Shown: in pieces, positions 25,863 to 33,800 of the stretch
Layout: each line of letters begins with the position of its first letter
Position numbering within the stretch: position 1 is the first letter of the stretch
Notes under the pieces: model-generated
What the model was told of the DNA's origin: nothing
The model's input: only the letters and a program-made list of their open reading frames with translations
The model's database searches: none
NCBI RefSeq assembly: GCF_001012825.1
Contig: NZ_LCZJ02000018.1
Span: 824,531-888,530 of the forward strand
Length of the DNA: 64,000 bases
Direction: 5' to 3'
Source: Paenibacillus etheri
GTDB lineage: Bacteria > Bacillota > Bacilli > Paenibacillales > Paenibacillaceae
Program-made: the position numbers and the translations under genes

Positions 25863-27182
25863 CTATTTAGATTTCTCCAGTAGTTCAACTGCTTTCTTGT
25901 CTACCGCTTCTAACACTTGTCGAGGCGTTTTAGTACCTGCTATGATTTCTTGAATACCTTTTCCTAAATCTGAGAAAGCAGGACCAGCAACGCCCCAATT
26001 ATTAACAGGGTACATGACATTGCCCGCCTTGAAAGCTTCTTGAGCACCGTTGTACTCTGCCGGCATTTCAAAAGTAACCCCTTTCAAAAAAGAGGAACCT
26101 CCTTTATTATCGACCCAGTAAGCATTCTGACCTTCTGGTGTGGACAACAGATCAAGCACCTTGTACGCTGCATCCTTGACTTTGGACTTCGCATTCAAAC
26201 CAAACGATACCCCTGGACCACCGACCATCCAACCCGGGCCGCCTTTTGTACCCAGGTTCGGGAACATATCAATCTTCATGTCAGGTGCCTTTTGCTTAAA
26301 GGTTTCCATATACCAAGGTCCTGCTTGGAACATCGCTGCCTTGCCACTTGTAAATTCGTCAATCGCTTGTTCTTCTTCAAGCCCAAGCATATCCTTGGTG
26401 AAGACACCGTGTTTCAAGTATTCGGTCCATGTCGTCAAAGAAGGCTCCAGCGCATCGACCATTTTTGAGTTTCCTTTGCCAAAATCATCGTTCCACTTTT
26501 TTCCTTCTGTTGTGCCGATAAAATCATTGAGTGCCAAACCAAGGAAGGACTGGCCTGCTACGTTAGGATTCTTTAGACCGATTGCTTGAGGTTTAATTCC
26601 ATTTTTCTTCAGCACGTCTGCTACTTGGAAGTACTCATCAAGCGTTGTTGGTATTTTCAGGTCATATTTGGCAAATAGATCAACATTATAGTAAACCCCG
26701 TTAAACCAACTAGCTTGCGGCAACCCGTACAGTTTATTATCAAATGTTGCGGTGGACGTGCCGGTTTCATAATACTTACTAGCATAACGTTCTGTTAAAT
26801 CTTCGAAATACCCTGTCTTGACGGTATTTGCGTCGATTACTCCACCAATAATGTCAGGACCTTCGCCTGCTGCAAGCTGTGTTTTGATGACATCTACGTA
26901 AGTCTTGTTATCGATGAACTGATACTCCACATCTATATCGGGAAGTTTATCTTTGAATAATTGCAGAAGTGCCTTTACACTGTCTTCTTTGTTCCAATAT
27001 GATAATCTAACCTTCACTTTTTTTACCGGTTCGGGAGCCTTTGATTCTTTCGGCGTCGCCGTATCATTTGGTGTTGCACTTTCCTTTGTGCTGCTGTTGT
27101 TCGTACTGTTGGAACTGCAGCCTGTTATGAGGATTGACAAGGCGAGTAAAGCAGTAGTGGGAATTAACCACGTTCTCTTCAT
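25863..27182 (-). CDS. Sugar-binding lipoprotein of ABC importer (family 1 extracellular solute-binding)
   Basis: 439 residues from ATG 27182, with GGGAGG 7 bases upstream; the open frame extends to 27290. The lipobox LSILITGC puts the lipidated cysteine near residue 22. A Ser/Thr-rich linker is followed by a SBP_bac_1 domain (VKVRLSYWNKEDSVKALLQL; later GKAAMFQAGPWY). It is first in the importer operon and divergent from the two-component genes. A GAAATCTAACAGA word sits 90-102 bases upstream of its start, a likely control site. The sugar is unknown; the nearby fucosidase and DUF4091 enzymes suggest a host or plant glycan fragment. Confidence 0.92.
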   Translation of the reverse strand: MKRTWLIPTTALLALSILITGCSSNSTNNSSTKESATPNDTATPKESKAPEPVKKVKVRLSYWNKEDSVKALLQLFKDKLPDIDVEYQFIDNKTYVDVIKTQLAAGEGPDIIGGVIDANTVKTGYFEDLTERYASKYYETGTSTATFDNKLYGLPQASWFNGVYYNVDLFAKYDLKIPTTLDEYFQVADVLKKNGIKPQAIGLKNPNVAGQSFLGLALNDFIGTTEGKKWNDDFGKGNSKMVDALEPSLTTWTEYLKHGVFTKDMLGLEEEQAIDEFTSGKAAMFQAGPWYMETFKQKAPDMKIDMFPNLGTKGGPGWMVGGPGVSFGLNAKSKVKDAAYKVLDLLSTPEGQNAYWVDNKGGSSFLKGVTFEMPAEYNGAQEAFKAGNVMYPVNNWGVAGPAFSDLGKGIQEIIAGTKTPRQVLEAVDKKAVELLEKSK

Positions 27183-27258
27183 ACAAAGACCTCCCAAATT
27201 TAAAATTTGTTTTGCGGTATAGATTTCATTGTAATGTAAATACCATTTCCATCGAAAT

Positions 27259-27288
27259 AACAGATTTTTGCGAAATCTAACAGAATCC
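27259..27288. promoter_or_regulatory. Candidate response-regulator operator upstream of sugar-binding protein gene
   Basis: Two AACAGA half-sites lie 20 bases apart (27259-27264 and 27279-27284). Within them is AGATTT-TTGCG-AAATCT, an inverted repeat at 27262-27278. The word GAAATCTAACAGA (27272-27284) recurs, on the opposite strand, at 30763-30779. AraC-type response regulators bind paired half-sites about two helical turns apart. Confidence 0.5.
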
Positions 27289-27426
27289 ATCTGACAATAG
27301 AAACCAAATCATGTGGTTAATGTAACATGGTATGAATTGGAATGCCTAGTGTGCTATGCTTTGGTTTGTAGTGAGTATCCTCTGGAAGCGAGTAAATACC
27401 GCCCGATGAACGGTTAGGAGGAAAAT

Positions 27427-28998
27427 ATGTATCATATTCTAGTAGTCGATGATCAACAAGCCGAAATCGATGCTATTGAATGGCTTATTCAGAAGCATGC
27501 TCTACCCTTTTCTGTTGCTCAGGCCAATGATGGGGAAGTAGCGCTGGAATATATAAGGGGCCATCATGTAGATCTGTTATTCACGGATATTCGCATGCCA
27601 TTCATGGACGGTCTAGAGTTAATCAAGCAGGCAAAGATAGTCATACCGGACCTTAAGGTGCTTATTTACAGTGCTTATGGGGAATTTGAATATGCACAAA
27701 AAGCGATTCAACTTGGAACGGTTAGTTATATGTTGAAGCCAATCGATGTGAAGGAATTCCTCAAAGTATTCCAATCCATAATCGCTATACTAAATGACGA
27801 ACGACTTCAGAGAGAGAAGGACGAGTTGCTGATCAAAGGTTTTCATAAAGGAGTGGCGTATGAGAAACAAAAGCTCCTGTTTGATCTCATTCAAGGTCGT
27901 GAGAGTGACATCCATTATGAGGAACGGGCAGCTTTTGCTGGACTAAATCATCTGGAAAATAAGCGGATGTATATGATTATGATTGGATTGCAAAATCACT
28001 TTTTTGATCAACATCATACAGAAGCGTTTGAATTTCTTCAATCGACTAGTAAACATGAGATGCTTTTATTACATATCAATGAATACCAAAGCATCATGCT
28101 CGTCGTAATTGATCCCGCTTCAAAGAACAGCGATAACGGGCAAGAGCTTATGACTTATGGAGAAAAGGTTAAAGAATGGCTGGAGACTCGCTTCGACCGG
28201 CGATGTTTAATTATTGTCGGTAGTCCAGTAGATAAGCTAGAGGGACTTCATGACGAGTTCACCCAAATGGAAGAGTTAATGAATTTTCGGTTTTTTATGG
28301 ATAGAAGTGTCGTTTGTTCCAAAGATGCCGAAAGCATTCATGACCATATAGACGACGAATCGTTAGAGCTTATGCTTAAGGAGATTTATACTTCCATTGC
28401 ACGAAATGAATATCGTACACTCGAGCATCAAATAGAGTATCTCATTGCGAGTATGCGAAATAGTAAGCGCTTTAGTTCTATGTATGCCAAACTTTTATTT
28501 ACAGAAATATTGAAAAAAGTAGTAGAGCTTCAAGGCAAAAAAAGCAGCAGTTTACTAAAGGAAGGTTTGGAGCGAATCGCACTTTGCAATTCAATTGCTG
28601 AGTTGAGGCAAGTCATTTTATCCGTTTTTCAGGAACATTTGCTGCAAATTAAAACGAATACAGATGATCAATGCCGCAAAGTAATTGAAGATGTACAGAT
28701 ACTCATCCAGATGGAGTACGGAAATGATATTGGGGTTGACTATTTAGCTAATCGTGTCTTTTTATCGCCAAGTTATTTAAGTTTCCTCTTTAAAAAAAGT
28801 ACAGGTCAAAGCCTAATCAAATATATTACAGCTATACGTATGGAGCGAGCGAAGGAGCTACTGCGAGATTCAACGATTAAAGTTGTTGATATTGCCAGTA
28901 CAGTTGGATTTGCGAATACTTCCTATTTTAATTTAATGTTTAAGCAGCATAACGGCCTGACTCCTATTCAATATCGGGAGGGTGGCGGAAGAAGATGA
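27427..28998 (+). CDS. YesN-type response regulator with AraC DNA-binding domain
   Basis: 523 residues. A receiver domain (1-120) carries the acidic pocket VVDDQ, phospho-acceptor D54 in LLFTDIRMP, and the conserved lysine in YMLKPIDV. A long linker domain (about 150-400) follows. A C-terminal AraC HTH pair (about 420-518) contains VDYLANRVFLSPSYLSFLFK and VVDIASTVGFANTSYFNLMF. TTAGGAGG precedes the ATG. The stop overlaps the kinase gene by four bases. By context it regulates the divergent sugar importer and probably the SLH giant protein downstream. Confidence 0.93.
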   Translation: MYHILVVDDQQAEIDAIEWLIQKHALPFSVAQANDGEVALEYIRGHHVDLLFTDIRMPFMDGLELIKQAKIVIPDLKVLIYSAYGEFEYAQKAIQLGTVSYMLKPIDVKEFLKVFQSIIAILNDERLQREKDELLIKGFHKGVAYEKQKLLFDLIQGRESDIHYEERAAFAGLNHLENKRMYMIMIGLQNHFFDQHHTEAFEFLQSTSKHEMLLLHINEYQSIMLVVIDPASKNSDNGQELMTYGEKVKEWLETRFDRRCLIIVGSPVDKLEGLHDEFTQMEELMNFRFFMDRSVVCSKDAESIHDHIDDESLELMLKEIYTSIARNEYRTLEHQIEYLIASMRNSKRFSSMYAKLLFTEILKKVVELQGKKSSSLLKEGLERIALCNSIAELRQVILSVFQEHLLQIKTNTDDQCRKVIEDVQILIQMEYGNDIGVDYLANRVFLSPSYLSFLFKKSTGQSLIKYITAIRMERAKELLRDSTIKVVDIASTVGFANTSYFNLMFKQHNGLTPIQYREGGGRR

Positions 28999-30710
28999 GT
29001 CTGCTCAAATTTATTCGTAATATCCGCCTGCGTCAGAAATTATTGCTTTCATATGTGATTGTTATCTTCCTGCCAACGATTGTACTGGGCTTGTATGCCT
29101 ATCAAAGTTCCAAAGCTTCATTGAAAAGCCAGGTTCAGCAAAGCGCGGATAACGAGGCGAGGAAGCTGGCGTTAGAAATTAGTTACCGTCTTCAGAGACA
29201 GGATGTATCCATGAAATCGATTGTATTTCATCCTGCGCTTCTTGATTTGATGAGTAATCCAGATCAGGATTTGTACGCTCAATTTAAGACGTTGAATGAT
29301 AAAATTGAACCTATTTTTTTTAATTTAATGTATATGGTTGGGGATATGACTGAGATTATGTTGTATTCTGAGAATCGGCAATCCGAATTAGGAAACTTCA
29401 TTACGCCTTCTTCAGCAGTTAAGGATAAGGATTGGTATGAAGCGACAAAGAGCAGCGAGTCAACGAAGTGGTGGTTCGAGGATGGAGAATTGTTTGCCAC
29501 TCGAGTGATTCGCGATATCGATCTTCAAATCGTGAGCGCTGAACTTTACGTCCGGTTTGATTACAATAAAATCTTCGGTGATTTCATTGGCAAGATGAAT
29601 GAAGGTAGGGGCATCATTATTACCGATCAAAAGAATCAGCCGGTGTTAACAGAGCATGCCCCGCAGATGGATGATGTTCAGCTTCAATCCCTTTCAAGGA
29701 GTGGTACTTCAAAAGCAAGCTTAGGTGGCGAATCCTACCTAGTTATAAACAAAGATATTCCGCAAACCGATTGGGTCCTGCATTATTTGGTTTCCGATGA
29801 TCAATACAATACAGGCATTCGCAATATTTTAAGCGCCACGGGTATCATTGTACTCATCTGTATGGTTTTCCTCAGTATTATTATCTTCTTGTTCTCTGAG
29901 ACGCTGTTAAGAGGAATCGAGAAATTAAACACCAAAATGAAGATGGTGGAAGATGGTGATCTTACAGTTGTTGTTTCCACGAATTCCAAAGATGAAATCG
30001 GGCAGCTTACCGATCGATTCGGTTCTATGCTTAAACAAATAAATCAACTCATTTCGGAAGTATATCAAACAAAGGTCACGCAAAAGTCGGCCGAACTCAA
30101 AGCGTTGCAAGCTCAGATCAATCCCCACTTTCTATACAATTCATTATCTTTAATTAATTCCAAAGCGCTACGTATCGATGCCCAAGAAATTAGTGACTTG
30201 GTGAATCACCTTTCTAGTTATTACAGAACGACTTTAAATAAAGGAAAGCAGATTATAGCGATTCAAGATGAATGGAATAACGTGCAAGCATACATACATA
30301 TTCAATTAGCGATGCACAATTCAAGATTTGACGTAGAATTCGATGCCGACGACAAGGTATTTCAATTTGAAATGATTCATTTGATTTTACAACCGATAGT
30401 TGAAAATGCGATTATGCATGGCATCGATCTGAAGCGGGAGGGGCGAGGTAAACTCATCCTGCGGGCAAGTCTTGACGGTGAGGATATTGTTTTTGTCGTG
30501 GAGGATAATGGCGTCGGTATGGAACCGTATATGATCGCACGTATTCTTGAACATGAAAGTTCCGGCTATGGGATTAAAAATGTGCAAGAAAGATTACAGC
30601 TCTTATTTGGATCTGAGTACGGGATCAATATTCATAGTCAACCTGGGATTGGCACTTCCGTTATCGTACGCATACCGCAGTATCGTCACATCAGAGAAGA
30701 AGATTCATGA
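28995..30710 (+). CDS. YesM-type membrane sensor histidine kinase
   Basis: 571 residues. Transmembrane helices lie near residues 16-36 and 278-302, enclosing an extracellular dCache-like sensor. HAMP covers about 305-355. The His_kinase segment LKALQAQINPHFLYNSLSL places the phospho-acceptor at H378, and the ATPase domain has the N-box IVENAIMHGID and G-box VVEDNGVGM. YesM kinases sense sugars, often together with a binding protein. The gene order regulator-then-kinase is reversed from the usual order; the genes overlap by four bases. Confidence 0.93.
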   Translation: MSLLKFIRNIRLRQKLLLSYVIVIFLPTIVLGLYAYQSSKASLKSQVQQSADNEARKLALEISYRLQRQDVSMKSIVFHPALLDLMSNPDQDLYAQFKTLNDKIEPIFFNLMYMVGDMTEIMLYSENRQSELGNFITPSSAVKDKDWYEATKSSESTKWWFEDGELFATRVIRDIDLQIVSAELYVRFDYNKIFGDFIGKMNEGRGIIITDQKNQPVLTEHAPQMDDVQLQSLSRSGTSKASLGGESYLVINKDIPQTDWVLHYLVSDDQYNTGIRNILSATGIIVLICMVFLSIIIFLFSETLLRGIEKLNTKMKMVEDGDLTVVVSTNSKDEIGQLTDRFGSMLKQINQLISEVYQTKVTQKSAELKALQAQINPHFLYNSLSLINSKALRIDAQEISDLVNHLSSYYRTTLNKGKQIIAIQDEWNNVQAYIHIQLAMHNSRFDVEFDADDKVFQFEMIHLILQPIVENAIMHGIDLKREGRGKLILRASLDGEDIVFVVEDNGVGMEPYMIARILEHESSGYGIKNVQERLQLLFGSEYGINIHSQPGIGTSVIVRIPQYRHIREEDS

Positions 30711-30716
30711 TCACAT

Positions 30717-30753
30717 AAGGGCCAATGCTCATAAAAGCATGGCCCTTTTTTTG
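30717..30753 (+). terminator. Rho-independent terminator after two-component operon
   Basis: AAGGGCC (30717-30723) with ATGCT pairs with AGCAT and GGCCCTT (30741-30747), with one bulged A, then a T run. Confidence 0.85.
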
Positions 30754-30762
30754 TTTACAATC

Positions 30763-30779
30763 GAAATCTGTTAGATTTC
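30763..30779. promoter_or_regulatory. Palindromic operator candidate upstream of the SLH giant gene
   Basis: GAAATCT (30763-30769), GTT, AGATTTC (30773-30779) is a perfect inverted repeat. Its reverse strand reads GAAATCTAACAGATTTC, sharing the first 13 bases with the site at 27272-27284 before the sugar-binding protein gene. It lies 107 bases upstream of the giant gene. Confidence 0.5.
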
Positions 30780-30885
30780 AAAAAATACTCTTATTTAGCA
30801 GGATTTCAATTGAGATTATAATGCATAATGAGAGCACTTTAATTGTGTTCTGGTATTCAATAAAGAATGAGAGGATGGCTGATCT

Positions 30886-33800
30886 ATGTTCAAACGGGCA
30901 ATGTATACAATGATCTGTTTCATGATTCTAGTAAGTACATTTTTCCAGGGCAATGCGCCTAGTGTACTTGCTGACAGCAACAACCTGGACGTGTGGGTAG
31001 TAAATGCATTGAAAGCCGTATATAGGACCAGCACGATTCCCGCAAATCATGACAACAGCATTGATCTTGTTTCAGCCAAAAACGAATACGAAAGTGAGCA
31101 AATTGCTGTAAGAGGCACAAGCGATTTTAAGATTACAGGAATTGAATTTTCCGATCTTGTATCTCCTGGAAATACGATCTCAACCAGCCACTTAAGCTAT
31201 CATTTTGAAGAATACATGCTTGAGGATACCGTGCAGCCCAATCAATATCGACCGGATTTGGTAGGCACGCAAATCTACCCCTTATCCGAAATTCCCGACC
31301 CGCTTTCGAACGAACCCTCTATAGATGTGGCAGCAAATTCAACCCAGCCCATCTTAATAACGAATTATGTCCCTGCCGATGCTGTACCTGGCCTTTATCA
31401 CGGTATAGTTACGGTAAAATCGACTTTGGGCGATTATCAAGTACCTATTAACGTTGAAGTAGCAAACGCTGAAATTCCTCAAACCTCTGAGGCTAACTTC
31501 GTTAATTATCAATGGTCGATGACGAATGGTTTTATGATTGGAGGTAATCCACCTGAGATTGTAGATGATCCTTTAACTCAGTCTAGTTATGACGTTGGCG
31601 AGAACTATTATGGAGTGGAGACGTATAGCGATGAGTGGTTTGAGCTTATGGATAATTTCGCCAAGACCATGACCGACTATCGCCAGAACATGATTTGGGT
31701 TCGTACAGACTTATTATTAAATGAAAAGGGTACAAAAATGGTGTCTTTTAAAGACGGGATACCGGAGAATATCGACTGGTCTTTGTTCGATCGATATGTT
31801 CAAACCTTTATGGATAGAGGAATTACTCATTTTGCGAACATACACTTGATCCATGCGTTAGAACAAATGCCACAAAGTGAGAGACCAAACAATAATAATC
31901 CACAAGATCCGTGGAAAACGTCAGTACCTGAATTCGATTCACTACCTGTTACAGACGCTTATCTTACGAACTACTTGACAGCATTGCACGATCATTTAGA
32001 GGAAAAAGGTTGGCTTAATGGTATTACTTGGTATCAGCATACTAAGGACGAACCGAATGGTGCTAGCATTACAAACTATATGACGTATATTGCTAGAAAA
32101 ATAAAAGAAATCGTTCCGGATTTCAAGACTTTGGATGCTGATGCGGCCGGTACTCTAATGAACGAAACCATCAAACCCTATGTGGATGTGTGGGTCCCGT
32201 TAACACCGGTTTTCCAGGACAAGAAAAATCTCTATAAAGCGGAGCAGGCGGCAGGCAAAGACATGTGGGTGTATACTTGCGATGCCAATCCTGCTCCGTG
32301 GTTGAACAGATTCTGGACGCAGCCCATATTGACTGGCAGACTGTTATTCTGGAATCTTAGTCAAGAAGGTGTACAAGGACACTTACATTGGGGATGGAAC
32401 GTATGGTACGTCCCACATTATGGCGATTCCACGATCGTATATCCGGATAAGAAACAGATGACGGTTAAGAGCTCACTTCGTTACGAGGCCCAAAGAGACG
32501 GACTTGAGGAGTACGAACTGATGCACCAACTCAAGCAAACCAATCCAGGACTTGCTAAACGTATAGCCGACAGCGCAGTTAACCCGTCTGATCCGAGAAA
32601 ATATACCCTTGATCCTGAATATATCAGCAAGCTTCATAATTATCTGGTTAAAGCAGCAGCCGGAGAAACTGAGGGTGATATTCCTGTACCAAGTAGTCCC
32701 TACGATGGGCAGGATGTACCCATGAGCTACATGACCGATAACGCGACGGGGGAGATCATCTTTGGCGGTGAGTGGTTTGCAAAAAGCCGGAAATACGCTT
32801 ATATGGGCGGTGTTCAAGGCACGTTAAAAGCGGATGATGAATTGACCTATACCTTTACAGGATCCGGTATCGATCTTATTGCGGAGAAAAATGAAGGTTC
32901 CGGTAAAATTGCTGTATCCATCGACGATTCCGCTCCGGTGATTATAGACCTATATGAGAAAGTTCAACTCGATTCGATATCGGTATACAGCAATCATAAT
33001 CTGTCAGCAGGCAAGCATACGATCAAGGTAGTGAACCTGGAGAACAAAAACTTATTCGTTGACGGCTTCAGAGTAAGTATGTATGAAGGACAGGAGCTCT
33101 ATGACGGAACGCTGCAAAGTTTGGAACTGACTAACGTGCCTTCGGTTGTTTTTAATAAACACAATATCAATTACCAGGCCATTATTCCGAGCGATGTAGA
33201 TGTGATTACGATTACGCCAACACTTACGGATGCAAATGGCACCCTGGATATCAACGGGCAACATTATCGCAGCGGTGAGAGGCTTACATTCAACATCCCT
33301 ACAGGCAAAAGTAAGATCCTTATTCGCTCTACCGCAAGTGATGGGGAAACAACGAGACTCTATACGTTGAACTTTCTCAAAGGGAATGTAAATCAACCGA
33401 CCACTAATATTGCGAGAAGTTATTCAGCTATTACAGCAACAGCTGCCAGGGCAGATAGTAGCGGCTATGGTGTTTCAAATATGGTTGACGGCAGTTACGG
33501 TTCCATGTTTGCTAGTATCAGTGGGTATACGAGCACCGTGCCGTTCCCACATGAGATCAATCTTACTTGGACTCAACAGAAGACCTTTAATACGATGGTC
33601 ATGGCCACGCCATCAGGGTTATTACAGGGGATAACGGATATTGATGTTGAGGCTACATCAGATGGAACGAATTGGACCACCTTTGCAAAGAGGGTACCGA
33701 TTCAATGGTTTAGCAGCACAGACGACAACAAGATGGAATACGCATATGCGAATATCCCTACAGTTAATGACGCACTGAAGCTGAGAATACGGGTCAATGA

